From Myotis daubentonii (taxonomy: Eukaryota > Chordata > Mammalia > Chiroptera > Vespertilionidae), in the NCBI RefSeq assembly GCF_963259705.1, contig NC_081849.1, positions 55,090,093 to 55,154,092 on the forward strand: DNA of 64,000 bases, given 5' to 3'. The translations under genes were made by a program, and so were the position numbers. Shown here piece by piece: positions 24,824-36,673 of this stretch. The notes below the pieces were generated by a model. It did no database searches, was not told where the DNA came from, and worked only from the letters and a program-made list of their open reading frames with translations. Position 1 is the first letter of the stretch. The number at the start of each line of letters is the position of its first letter.

Positions 24824-26597
24824 AGAATGCTCCCTAGTGATGTCTAGGGATTCTCAAGGTGTGCCTGTGCATGTGCAAAACATTTTTATAACATTTATGG
24901 CTGTTGGCTTGTTGTCTTTAGAGAGTTGACTCTCTAAAGTGATACTGCTATTGAACTCCCAGTGAACTGCCCACTAATTCCTCCCCTTGGTGGTCCTCTC
25001 TTGCAGCCCTGGATTTTCTGGAGGGTGGAGATCCTTCCCACAGGCCACAGATCTCATCCAGGTGTCCATGGCTCATTGCAATGGCCTCTCTAAATGAGTA
25101 AGTGGTCTCATTTGCTAAGTTACTAAATTTAGACTCATTGCTAAATCAGGGGACCTGAGTCCTCCGCCACTCATCAAAAGGCCCCCTTCTTTAAATGAAA
25201 GGATCTTTGTGTTTTCATTAGTAATTAATGTGCTATATATAAATATATTTTAAATATTTAAATATTTTATGATAGTGTAGTTGCCATCATCCAAACAATA
25301 ATGGTTTGTTCTACTTAAAATGCAGAATATTTTATTCTACAAAAATACTTATAAGAAATTTTTGGATAAAACTGGAGAAAAGCCTACATATTTAATACTA
25401 TGAAGCTAAATCTCTTTTTATTCTTTTGAAAATACATTTATGTTCATTGGGGACAAAGCAACAAAGGCAACACTAAACACCTTGATTCAAACATTCAATA
25501 CATAAAGCATTCTAAGTTGAGTATTTCTGGGCTCAGTTTTATGTAATATTCTAACTAGAAAATGCACTAGGAATTATGCAGTCCTGAGGTCCAGAGGGAT
25601 TGATTTGTTCAATGTCATTTAGTTCTTTTAAGGCGAATTAGACCCCAAATCTAAACTTTCAGTAAAGAGTTATTTTCATGTTCATCTCTATAATTTCTTT
25701 TATCCATAAATAAATAAAGAGGTCACATGCCATATTTCTATCTTATCACCTCTATAAAGGCTAACTATTCAATGAGAATATTTATTTATTAAATATAATT
25801 ATATATTTTTATATTATTTTGCTTATAGATATTATTTACATACCAGTAATACAATATTATGATATATAATGATATATTACTTGTATATAATTAATATTAT
25901 ATATAAAATATGATGTTAATTTTAAAATGTATTATCTATCTATCTAATCAAAGTACTTATTCTGTAATTCCTCCAGTGTACTCTTATTTTGGTAGTATGG
26001 CACTTCAAGTAAGAAAACTTAAGTGCAATATTTCTACTGTGGGAAGAAAACAATTCAAAGTTAAGAAAAATATATTTTTCAGAAAGAATGGTTATTATTT
26101 TATTTTTTAATATAAAATCAAGGAAATCTCAACACTTGCTAGCTATTAATTATGTATAAAATGGAGAGACCAAATAATTTCATACCAGTGAAATTTTGTA
26201 ACTGTAATATATTTGAGAAATCATTTACATAAACAGTTTAAATTTTTTTTCTATTTTGCGCCTTTTTTTTTTGCAGTCTGGATGTTGACAGTTCTTTATA
26301 TGCTTACTAATTCTGCAAATACACTTTCCTTCTCTGTTTCAATTCAAATCTTAACTGTATGAAGAAAAAATAACTATGAACTATGAGAAGTATACTTTTA
26401 ATATCTTTTTTATGAGAAATATTTATCCATAAAGAACCTTTTAAACTTTGAAGTTGGAATAATTAAAACAATGAATGTATGCACAAGGATATGTTTTGGT
26501 TGTTGGCATTGCTCTAAAACAACAATTAACTCTATACTTTTAAGCTTTTAAGTCATATTTCTATTCTGTAACAACTTGGTGGCAAAGTTGTCTTTAT
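24824..26597. other. unannotated AT-rich DNA
   Basis: Very AT-rich, especially 25770-25930. No gene or repeat family recognised. Confidence 0.55.
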
Positions 26598-26746
26598 TAC
26601 ACATTTTATTTTGAGATCATATCAAATTCACTTGCAATTGTAAGAAATAATACCAAAGGCTCTGTTTCTCTTTGTTGTGAACTTCCCCAATGGTAACATC
26701 TTGTAAAACTAGAGTGAAATACTGCAGCTAAAATGTTAACTTTGAT

Positions 26747-26857
26747 TTTTTTTAATTTAAATTCTTTATTGTTTAAAGTATTACATATGTCTCTCCGCCC
26801 CCCCCCATTGACCTCTCCCCGTCTGCTCCCACCCCCTAGCACATGCTCTCACCCTAC
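26747..26857 (-). mobile_element. short retrotransposed insertion of unidentified family
   Basis: A 111-bp insert beginning with a T run and flanked by a perfect 11-bp duplication, ttaactttgat (26736-26746 and 26858-26868). This is the signature of an L1-mochanism insertion of a 5'-truncated RNA in minus orientation. The motifs 'gtattacatatgt', a C-rich run and 'ccattgacc' recur at 54590-54690. Confidence 0.8.
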
Positions 26858-26903
26858 TTAACTTTGATATTGTTCCTGATCTGATTCAGATTTCCCCAGT
26901 TTT

Positions 26904-26905
<2 letters not shown>

Positions 26906-26942
<37 letters not shown>
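26906..26942. repeat. (TG)n microsatellite
   Basis: About 18 GT dinucleotides inside the L1-derived block. The neighbouring L1 consensus often carries a TG run here. Confidence 0.95.
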
Positions 26943-26945
<3 letters not shown>

Positions 26946-28010
26946 GATTTCATACAATCTTATCACATGCAGGTCCCTGCATCCACCACAACAGTGAAGA
27001 TGCAGAGCAGTTCAGTCTCCATGAGGTTCCCTCTCATAGCCACGCCAAATCCCTTCTCCTACAGCCTCACCATCCCTAACCTGGACCTCCATGACCTGTG
27101 GGTTATCTAATTCTATACTTTTGTCACTTCAAAATATTAAATAAATAGGAGCATATAACCTTCCCCGATCAGCTTTTTTCACTCAGCACAATTTCTTGGG
27201 CAGTCCTCCCAGTTGTTGCAAATATAAATAATTTCTTGTTATTGCTAAGTTGGATCCCATGGCACAGATGCAGCAGCATTTTTATAACCAATCCTCTTTT
27301 GAGACGTTTCCGGTTTGGCTACTATGAATAAAACTGCTATAAACATGTATATACAGGTTTCTATGTGAACATATATTTACATGTTTGTGCGATACGTGTC
27401 TAAGAGTACAATTGCTGGAGTGTATGATAGTTACATGTGTAGATTTATAAGGAATTGAAAAACTTCCATCATGGCTCTACCATTTTCTATCCCACCAGTG
27501 ACGTACGATTGACACAGTTTCTCCATCCTTGCAGACATGTGGGCTGTCACTCCTTCTTCTGTCTTCTCTTGGACGTGTGGTTTGGAACTATTTTCTCCCT
27601 GTTGGCATGTAGCTTGTCTTTCCATTCTCTTAACAGGATGGAACATTCTGTCTTTCACAAGGCAAAGCTTTTTTGTTAGGATGAGGTCCAGTTTTTCAAC
27701 AGTGTCTTTTAGGAATCAGGCTTCTGGAGTCAAGTCTAAGAACTCTTTACCTGGCCCTCATCCCAAAGATGATCTCTTATGATCCCCCCCCCCCCCCCCC
27801 CGCTAAAGTTTTATAGTTTATGTTTTACATTTGACTCTGTGATCTTTGAGGTTTATGTTTTGTCTTATTTTTAAATCGTGGGGGCCAATGTTCATTTTAT
27901 TTGCCTATGAATATCCAATTGCTCCAACCCATTTCTTAATAAGATAACCTTTCACCCACTGAATTGTTTTTGCACCTTTGTCAAAATACGTGCACCATCA
28001 GATATGTCTA

Positions 28011-28474
28011 GATTGTTTGCGTTGTGTTAAATAGGACTCCACTGACTGTAGCCTTAAACTCACATTTCTCATCGGGAACCACCAGGTGGCAAGATTGGCT
28101 TTTCTAAATTTGTTATCAGCAACAGGTCCCTAAACATTTCAGTATATTCTCAGTAACAATTATTTTATACCCAAAGGCTGTGATTCATGAAAGTTATAAA
28201 AATAAACTTATAAGAGCTCTAAATATTTAATTAAGGATAATTACAATGTTAGTGCATTTTAGAATGTTAGATGTCCTAATCAGTTTAGTGGTGAACTTTG
28301 AAAATGAGAGGAATGAGAGAAATGTTGAAAATTAAGACAAGGCACATGAAGTCCTGATAAGTCCATTTTTAAGAACTGTATTCTTTCAAGTTTACTTTTC
28401 AAAGATAGAAAGACTACATGGATCTTTTTCGAGAATAACCTGTAAAGCATTTCTTATAATTACATGTTTGTATT
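28011..28474. other. unannotated DNA
   Basis: Nothing recognised. Confidence 0.5.
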
Positions 28475-28630
28475 TACATATTATAGTCCTGATTTTCAGC
28501 AAATATCCCTTTCAGTTTGAGATGTGTACATATTATAGTCCTGATTTTCAGTGAATATCCCTTTCAATTTGAGATGTGTACATATCATAGTCCTGATTTT
28601 CAGCAAATATCCCTTTCAGTTTGAGATGTG
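28475..28630. repeat. 52-bp tandem triplication
   Basis: Three contiguous copies of exactly 52 bp start at 28475, 28527 and 28579 (each tacatat(t/c)atagtcctga...). They differ at only about four positions, so the duplication is recent compared with the surrounding repeats. Confidence 0.95.
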
Positions 28631-28862
28631 TATATTAGCTTTGGAAACAAAGAGGTGAGTGGCAAAGTTTCATCAAGTAAATTCAATGCGAAATACATTT
28701 ATTAGGAAACATTTGTATTTTACTCTGTTAAATGTCTACAACTTTTTCATAAAGTATTTTAATTCATTTCATTAGTGTCAAATGTTGTTAGCTACAATTA
28801 TATTAGTTAAATTAAGATATGTTATCAAATGTACTTCTAGTTTGTTATTCTTCAAAAAGAAA

Positions 28863-29033
28863 TACAGTGGGGCCTTGACTTACGAGTGTCCCGAATAACG
28901 AGTTTTTTGAGATACCAGCTGTCTCTCAGCCGATTTTTTGCATTGAGTTGATAGAGTAATTTGAGTTAACAAGCTCCTTAACGAGCTCGGTCTCAGAACG
29001 AATTAAACTCTTATAAGTCAAGGCCCCACTGTA
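28863..29033. mobile_element. Tigger/pogo-like MITE
   Basis: Near-perfect inverted termini: cagtggggccttgactta and the inverse of taagtcaaggccccactg, with TA on both sides. 171 bp including TA, no coding. Confidence 0.88.
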
Positions 29034-29659
29034 TAAGACTTTGAGTACTCTATAGAGAAAAAATGGGATAACCTAAAGTGAAGAAAATTTCACATGTTTC
29101 TTTAATAACTCATCACACACTGTCCTATATATCTGCTAATTGTTAATGATCATTTTTACTTCTTTTCATGAATGAACTGATTATTTAACATGGGGTCTTA
29201 TCGGAGTGGCATTGAATGAGAGAAGTAGTTTCTGACACATTTTCACATATTCTTGAGAAACTTGACGTGTATTACATATATACATAACTATAATGATTAG
29301 TGTTATAGTTTTATATATAATAATGATCGTTTTAAAATTGCCAATTGAGGAATAATAAATAGTTGTTCACTTCCTATAGCTATATTCAATTTTCTCCTCA
29401 TTTAACTTTTAGAGGCATCAAGTTATTAAATCAACAATTACTATAAGCACTTTCTTTGCTAAGCTTCATGATTCTACAATTTTGTCATGAAGCCTTTAAA
29501 AATAATCTAAGTGTATCTATATGGTACAATGGGAAATCTGGGTGTAAGAGTTAGGCACAAAACCCAGGTCTGTCATTTTAACTTATTATGTAATGAACTA
29601 GGTTTTTGTTTCTTTGCTTGATTTTTTGTTTGTTTGTTTTTTACATTCTTATTTTTATC
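29034..29659. other. unannotated AT-rich DNA
   Basis: Nothing recognised. Confidence 0.5.
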
Positions 29660-29835
29660 AATCAGGCACTATTGTAAGTGCTTTGTGAATCTTGCTTCTT
29701 CTTAATAATAACCATATACTGCAGGTATTCTTGCTCACATTTTATAGACTGGAAACCATGGCTTAGTAGATTTAAGTCAGGGGCCTCGGATCAACGAGTT
29801 TGTAAGAAGCAGATGGGAGTGTTCGAAACCAATTC
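29660..29835 (+). mobile_element. MIR fragment
   Basis: 'cactattgtaagtgctttgt', 'cacattttatagactggaaa' and a decayed 'taagtcaggggcctcg' follow the order of the MIR consensus. Confidence 0.6.
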
Positions 29836-30084
29836 TCTTTCTTCACACACTTTTCCTCATGTTCATCCTTTAAATGCTCTGAGCTAGCTCAGTGTATTTC
29901 CACCTGTAAAATGGGCAGAGTAGTGAATATAAATTCTAACATCCTCTGGTTCTAAAACTTCCTTTTTTGGGTTATGAGGAAAGATTGTCAGCTCTGGCTG
30001 AGTCTGCTCCAGTTCCCTGTGGCATCTGTACTTACCAAAGCAACACATACCAAGGAAAATGCTTAAGAAATTTAAGAAATCTAG

Positions 30085-30723
30085 CCCTATCTAATAAAAG
30101 AGAAACATGGTAATTAGCGTACAACCGCTACCCTTCCCATTGGCTAATCAGGGGCGATATGCAAATTAACAGCCAGCCAAGATGGCGGCCGGCAGCCAGG
30201 CAGCTTGAAACAAACATGAGGCTTGCTTGCTTCAGTGACGGAGGACTCCAACGTTCCCCGCCTGCCGCTGCCGGCCTCTGAGCTTGCAGTTTGAAACATT
30301 GTAACAAATATAGAAGCTAAAGAAAACCCCAGAAACCAGCTTTCAGCGAGCCGGGATCTCAGAGCTGGAGCTGATACTGTGTTTCGATTGTAGAACCCAA
30401 ACAAACCAGATACCTGCTTTCAGCAGCAGAGGCCTCAGAGCTGGAGCCAGAGCTAAAGCTGGCCCAGAATAAAAAAGAAAAAGAAAAAAAGGAGCAGTTG
30501 GGAGCTTCAGTCACCTGCCAGCCTGAAAACAGCCCTCAGCCCCTCACCCAGACTAGCCAGGCACCCCAGTGGGGACCCCCACCCTGAAAGGGGTGTGACC
30601 AGCTGCAAACAGCCATCATCCCCTCACCCAGGCTGGCCAGGCACCCCAGTGGGGACCCCCACCCTGATCCAGGACACCCTTCAGGGCAAACCAGCCGGCC
30701 CCCTCCCATGCACCAGGCCTCTA
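30085..30723 (+). mobile_element. composite HeliBat, module A
   Basis: Begins ccctatctaataaaag (first T changed to C) and runs to caggcctcta, where the final G of CTAG is missing and module B begins. The interior has gccaagatggcgg, an A-rich stretch near 30470-30490, and a duplicated 'ggcaccccagtggggacccc' segment (about 30558 and 30638). Related A modules: 45713-46402, 62187-62768, and 63868 to the window end. Confidence 0.9.
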
Positions 30724-31590
30724 TCCTATATAGTAAAAGGGTAATATGCCTCCCAGCACCAGGATCAGCGGAGCTGCGAGGCCTCCCGGCACCGGGATCA
30801 GCATGACAGGGGGCAGCGCCCAAACCCCCTGATCGCCCTGCGGCTCTGTGTGTGACAGGGGGTGGGGCCATCACCTCCCTATCGGCCCTGCTCTGTTCGT
30901 GACAGGGGAAGGCGCCCCAACCCCCTGATCAGCCCTGCTCTGTGCCTGATAGGGGGGAGCTCCCCAAACCCCTGATCGCCCTGCAGCTCTGTGTGTGACA
31001 GGGTGTGGTGCCCTAACCCCCCCCCCACGGGCCCTGCTCTTTGTGTGACGGGGTAGAGCCATAATCTCCCCATCGGCCCTGCCCTGAGTGTGACAGTGGC
31101 GGTGCCCCAACTCCCCTATCGGTTCTACTCTGTGAGTGACAGGGAGGAGCTCCTCAAGCGCCTAATCCGCCTTGCTCTGTGCGTGACAGGGTGCAGCGCC
31201 CCAACCCCCTGATTGGCCCTGCTTTGTGCGTGACAGGGGGTGGCACCGCAACCTCCCTATCGACCCTGCCTTGAGTGTGACAGGGGGTGGTGCCCCAACC
31301 ACTCAATCAGCCCTACCCTGAGCGTGACTGAGGGTGGCATCGCAACCTCCCGATCCGCCCTGCTCTGTGCATGACAGGGGGCGGTGCGCCAACTCCCCAA
31401 TCGGCCCTGCTCTGAGCCTGACCAGGGGCTGCACCTAGGGATGGGGCCTGCCCTCTTCCACCCCTGAGCAGGCCTAAGCCAGCAGGCCGTTATCTCCCGA
31501 GGGGTCCCAGATTGCGAGAGGGCACAGGCCAGGCTGAGGGACGCCCCCTTCCCTGCCGAGTGCACAAATTTTTGAGCACCGGGCCTCTAG
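30724..31590 (+). mobile_element. composite HeliBat, module B1
   Basis: Begins tcctatatagtaaaaggg straight after module A and ends gggcctctag followed by T. A 48-bp tandem array fills about 30755-31425. The 3' part (agcaggcctaagccagcagg onward, with a gtgcacaaattttt palindrome) is shared with B2 modules. No transposase coding. Confidence 0.92.
30755..31425. repeat. 48-bp GC-rich tandem array in module B1
   Basis: About 13 units of roughly 48 bp of the pattern 'cggccctgctctgtgtgtga' then 'cagggggcggtgcccc' then aaccccctgat. The same array in reverse occupies 63225-63835. Confidence 0.9.
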
Positions 31591-31865
31591 TTCCATAATA
31601 AAAAGAAATACTAATAATTATGAATTTCATTAATGTGTTATACTGCTTTATATTTTGCAGAAACCCCTTTATATTCAACATTTGCATTTATTCATCTCAT
31701 TCATTTCACCACGCAATTAAATAACTGCTCCACTCATCAAGTTGAAGTCCCAACTTTACATTCAACTAATGGGACAGAACGTGACTCCCCTCTACAAAAA
31801 TAGTGTAGAAGCAGGGAAAAAAAGACAATTATCACGTAGTATATGTGATTCGAATACTTTTAAAA

Positions 31866-32113
31866 ATTTTTTTATCTTCATCTGAGGATATTTTTCCATT
31901 GATTTTTAGAAAGAGTGAAATAGAGAGGGGGAGAAAGAGAGAAACATCAATGTGAGAGAAACACACCAATTGGTTGTCTCCCGCAGGAGCCCCGACCAGG
32001 GCCTGGTCTGGGGAGGAGCCTGTAACCTAGGTACATGCCCTTGACCGGAATTGAACCTGGGACCCGTTGGTCCGCAGTCCAACAGTCTATCTATTGAGCC
32101 AATTAGGCTTGCG
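31866..32113 (-). mobile_element. Ves SINE, older subfamily
   Basis: Reverse copy with T-rich start, 'gaaacatcaatgtgagag', 'cccgaccagggcctggtc', and a tRNA-like head ending at ccaattaggcttgcgc. Longer body than the common Ves, as at 1342. Confidence 0.88.
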
Positions 32114-33722
32114 CTAACTTATTTACTTTTTAAGAGCTATATAAATGTACAGAGAATCAGTAATAATGATTATAGGATCGTACTGAGCGCTTTCTAGCCA
32201 CTAGATGGAGAACTTGCTTTGCAAAACAGAATGTAAGGATGAGGGTATCAGGCCAATTGAACTTTGCTGTCTGGGCAAAACTTGCTAATTTAGGTCATAT
32301 ATTAGACTTTCTGTTTTAGTGGTCAACCTGGTTCAATATCAAGCTAGGGCATAATTTGTACAATAACTGAAGTTGAAATTCATACTCAGAAACAAACCCT
32401 GCTCTATTTAGAACTAAAATCCATTAAGTTGTCTGCATTAGAGGAAGAAGCTGACCAGTGGAGATAAGGCCAATTTGTTATATTGGAATAGCTGAACTGG
32501 TGAAAGAAATTAATAAAGCATGCAGCAATCAAAGGGTAGCATTAAACTCCATGAGGTCACTTTCTTTTAATTTTAACTCGTAAGAAGAACATAATTTAAA
32601 GATTCAAATGGCCCCATGGTTAACATTATCATGGGTTCTTTTATTTATTTTTTTTTGACCTAGCAAACTTGAAAGAATGGTTTTAAATTTCTTAATTTCC
32701 AGCTTTTAAACAAATTCACCTGGGCCTTAAATTTAATGATCTATATGGATGGTAGCATGCCTACTTTATATATGCTTGCTTACCTTTTATTTATTTAAAA
32801 TCAGACATCATTATGCCAGATTTATTAGAAATTACATGAAATTACATGCCAATAGCTTGGTACATCAAAATAGAGATAATGGTTTCAAGATCTGATTCTG
32901 ACTCTCTTGGTTAAATGTTTATATTGAGAGTCCATATTGGCAACCCATTTATATGGGAGGAAAAAAACCCTACAAATAAAGAATCTCTATGAATAGGATG
33001 GCAGTGTGGTTGATTTTTGATGCCAGGGGAGGAGCTGTATGTTTGGGGCAGTTTTTCCGATGTTACTGTCCAAGAATGAAAAAGAGGCTCTTGCCAAGAT
33101 AATTCAATGAAGTACAAGTGTAACACCGTATGTAGGTGCCAAAGTAGCTTAAGAGTCTCAAATGCATCACATAGTTTTATGTTAATTGCTGTGATTATCT
33201 ATTTAGTAAACAGCACCAATAACCTATACACCAAAAAATGATTGGGATGTTGAAAAATACATTTGAAAAAAATGAAGTCTTAATTTAAATTACTTAAAAG
33301 TGATATTTTCTTATTTTCATTTACATAAGTGGGTTTTATACCATTATCTCTCAGGAAAGTAACTACTGCCGCACTTTTCAGGTGCAGTAATGGAGACAAA
33401 ACCTTGAGTGAATTAGGGAAACTATTTCTCAAATGCCAAAGTTCAGTAAAAATATCACATTTAATTAACATTTTAAAAATAAACTAGGGAGTAAAGAAAT
33501 TTACCCTCCCCCCCCATCAAGAAATAAATCTTTGTCGTATATGAAGTGTTATCGACTGGCAAATGTACAGAACAATCTCTTTGTTTATCTCTATAAACAA
33601 AGTGCTATCTAAATGTGATTTTGTTTTCTTTGAAAGCAATTACGAAGTTCCAAAGTCCTGCTTTGGAAACATACACAAGTTCTTAAAGACTGGATGTGAA
33701 ATTTTTTGATATAAAGGGAACT
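32114..33722. other. unannotated DNA
   Basis: Mostly unique and AT-rich. A 63-codon minus-strand frame at 33280-33471 was considered as an exon and rejected. Confidence 0.5.
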
Positions 33723-33947
33723 GCCCTAACCGGTTTGGCTCAGTGGATAGAGTGTTGGCCTGTGGACTCAAGGGTCCCAGGTTCGATTCCGGTCAAGGGC
33801 ATGTACCTTGGTTGCAGGCACATCCCCAGTAGGGAATGTGCAGAACGCAGCTGATCAATGTTTCTCTCTCATCAATGTTTCTAACTCTCTATTCCTCTCC
33901 CTTCCTCTCTGTAAAAAAATCAATAGAATATATTTTTAAAAAAGAAA
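33723..33947 (+). mobile_element. Ves SINE
   Basis: Consensus-like head gccctaaccggtttggctca, full body and A-rich tail. A short aaaggga(a) duplication flanks it. Confidence 0.95.
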
Positions 33948-34205
33948 AAAGGGAATTTAAAAATAAGAAACATCCCATTCATATTTGTAATATGGCTTTT
34001 CAGGAAGGGGTGGTTGGTGAGGAAGAGATTATATCTGAAAGGAATATGATTCTGAGGGTGACTTATAAATATTGTAGTCTAGATTTCAAAGGCAAAGAGA
34101 GCAATAGGAAATCATGAGCCCTGATGTTGAAAAGTCTATGAGAACCTATCAAAAAGATATGTTCTCCATGTTTTTAGTACATATATGAAAGGCTTTGTAG
34201 AATTG

Positions 34206-35164
34206 CAGGGAAGTAGGATTCTAATTCAGTGTCTCTCAGGCCCAATGCTCCTCTTCATAAAAGTCTCTGTCATTTCCCAAAGACCCAAGAGGGCAGCAAA
34301 GCAAGTGGAAGTTACACTCACATACTCCCAGGACCAAACTGGAATTACAGTGAAAATATAGAAGTCTACATGAAAAAAGCATTCAGAACCAAAGATTTGC
34401 AGAAGAAGCCACACGGAGACTGGTAAGAAAAGCAGATAAGCGAAAAGGACTGGCCCCGCACGCAGTGCCACAGCTGAGCATCCGAAGGGGTGTCCCACCT
34501 GCAAGCCCACCCCCCAGGAGCTTGGTGTCTCACCCCATGCCAGGCTCCCCAGCCCAGAGCACCAGAGCCTGGGAGGAGAGCCCACATAATAGCTACCTGT
34601 GCAAATGAACGGGGACTCTGTCCTCCAGGGAAAGACAGGAGTCTGCTAGAAACCAAGGCAACCTCTTAAAGAGCAAGCACACAATCTTGTTGGCAGCTCC
34701 TCACCCTGAGCTCCTGCAGAGGGGGGGGGCGGTGTGCAGCTGGCCAGGGAAGTGTAAGGAGAGACCGGGTGGTGTGGCTCCCGGGAGAGAGCTGAAGGGA
34801 CAGCAGCCAGGGTCCCTGTGTTGAGTCCCTCTCTCACAGCACCCACAGATGCCATTTGGGGGGGTCAGTCTTCCCTCCAATATGCATTGGCCTGGGGAAT
34901 GTAATTCCCCCGCCTCCACCCCTCCGCCCATTCCCTGTCTCCCATCCTGCTGAGCTCATGGCCTGCAGAAAAGTCAGCTGCTGAGCCTATGGTGTAGAGG
35001 TCTGGCAGACTCAGGGAGTGTCAGGGATTGAGTCATGGAGCTCTGAAGCAGGGACCATCCCCTCTCCTCTCCTCACGCACCTGACAGGAGCTGCCCCCAC
35101 AGGAGATCTATCAGCTGCCCCCTCCCAATTCCCAGCGGCCCTGCCCTGCCGAGCACAGCTCTTG
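34206..35164 (+). mobile_element. GC-rich block, possibly an L1 5' UTR
   Basis: The block changes sharply from AT-rich DNA to 60% or more GC. Phrases such as 'gcaacctcttaaagagcaag', 'cagcagccagggtccctg' and 'agatgccatttgggg' resemble my memory of L1 5' UTR text, but I cannot confirm it. It ends exactly where TRIP11 similarity begins (about 35165), with no obvious duplication between them. Alternatives are a unique GC island or another retroelement. Confidence 0.4.
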
Positions 35165-35874
35165 AGTCTTAAAACTTTTTGTAGTTGTCTGAGATGGAAG
35201 TAGCTCAAATAAAACAGCAAGCTCCTGCTTACTGACATCATCAACAACAGGAAGACTTCGAATTCAAACTTCTGAATGGAAGACACATAGCACTAAAGGA
35301 CAAGGTGCTGAAGCTGGAGTGAGCCGTGGAGTCCGGAAATTCTTATACCACCAACCCAGGAGACACCTTCGTTGGGTCTGGCATCACCATCATGCTGCAG
35401 CTTGCAATGGGGATGATATAGACTTTGTTGACCTGATTTCATCACGATAGGAGATAAACAGATGGTCGGATACAGTTCTAAGACTGGAGGCTGAAGTTAG
35501 TCATTGGAGAGGTTTTGTTCAGACTTCCACAGCTAACAGCTTGGCTCACAATGAAATCTACAAACTGCAAAATACCGTGGAGAAACTTCAAAAGAAGTGA
35601 AATAAAGCAACTGATGAAATAGCAGTATTGCAGCATGTTATCCATAGAAACTGGCGGAAATAGGTGATAGGCATCAAGATAAAATAAGTGAATATGAAGA
35701 AAGAACTGGAAAATCTGTTACATCAGGACAGCTTGGGAGTTGGAGTAACTGATGCCTTTAACAGTCCTGATATGCAAAAATCTATTCAAGTTCTACAAAC
35801 TGAAATAAAGATCAAAGACCTTGAGTTTGGAATTAAATATTTAATTCTTCTGCAGAAAACGAGAGTGATGTTTT

Positions 35875-36111
35875 TTTTTTGTTTGTTTGTTTTTTTAAAA
35901 TATATATTTTTATTGATTTTTTACAGAGAGGAAGGGAGAGAGATAGAGAGTTAGAAACATCGATGAGAGAGAATCATCGACCAGCTGCCTCCTGCACACC
36001 TCCCACTGGGGATATGCCCGCAACCCAGGTACATGCCCTTGACCGGAATCGAACCCGGGACCTCTCAGTCCGCAGGCCGACGCTCTATCCACTGAGCCAA
36101 ACCGGTCTCGG
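35875..36111 (-). mobile_element. Ves SINE inside the TRIP11 pseudogene
   Basis: Reverse Ves with a perfect 15-bp target duplication cgagagtgatgtttt (35860-35874 and 36112-36126). The pseudogene text continues directly after it. Confidence 0.97.
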
Positions 36112-36455
36112 CGAGAGTGATGTTTTAAGGAGAGAATAAGACCAGATAAATGAGGAAAAGAAAGAAACAATGTAAGAAGATGAATTGAAGCCTTGTATGA
36201 AAAAAGCAAGGTGATACCGTGACAGAAAAGGAATGCATTCTTCCACAGAGGTCATCCGTGGAGGAACTGATGCTGAAAATGAAATAATGACACTGCGTAG
36301 CTTGAACCAGTGTAACAGTCTCACCGATGACAGTCTGAAAATTAAAGACTGAGTTCAAGTTTTAGAAAAAGAAAATTCATTATTAAGTAAAAAAAAAAAA
36401 GAAAGAAAGAAAGCATTTCAACTGCCACTTTTAAAATTAAATAGTGAGTGTAAAG

Positions 36456-36673
36456 CAGCGGTTCTCAACCTGTGGGTCGCAACCCCTTTGGCGGTCGAAC
36501 GACCCTTTCACAGGGGTCGCCTAAGACCATCCTGCATATCAGATATTTACATTACGATTCATAACAGTAGCAACATTACAGTTATGAAGTAGCCACGAAA
36601 ATAATTTTATGGTTGGGGTTGGGTCACAACATGAGGAACTGCATTTAAAGGGCCAGAAGGTTGAGAACCACTG
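36456..36673. mobile_element. SPIN-type non-autonomous hAT (internally deleted)
   Basis: Starts cagcggttctcaacctgtgg and then gtcgcaacccc, ends aaggttgagaaccactg. This is the SPIN (Space Invader) hAT terminal text. It is shorter than the copy at 37773 and in the opposite orientation. The 8-bp flanks do not match clearly (gtgtaaag and aaggaatt), but pseudogene sequence resumes right after it. Confidence 0.92.

Larger units (their letters stand above)
26600..28010 (+). mobile_element. long L1-derived block (old L1)
   Basis: Recognisable old-L1 text runs throughout: 'tgtaagaaataataccaaag', 'cagatttccccagttttac', 'cttttttcactcagcacaat', 'ctactatgaataaaactgct' and 'gagtacaattgctggagtgt'. It is interrupted by a short retroelement at 26747-26857 and contains a (TG)n run and an 18-base C run (27784-27801). 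Confidence 0.75.

Noticed and set aside
30085..31590. Autonomous Helitron with Rep/helicase gene
   Set aside because: No frame shows Rep or helicase motifs in any HeliBat here; all are non-autonomous.
33280..33471. 63-codon minus-strand frame considered as an exon
   Set aside because: Protein-like stretch, but no convincing acceptor or donor at its edges.
34226..35286. Several 65-119 codon frames on both strands
   Set aside because: GC-rich block with few stops in any frame; no domain and no conserved start.
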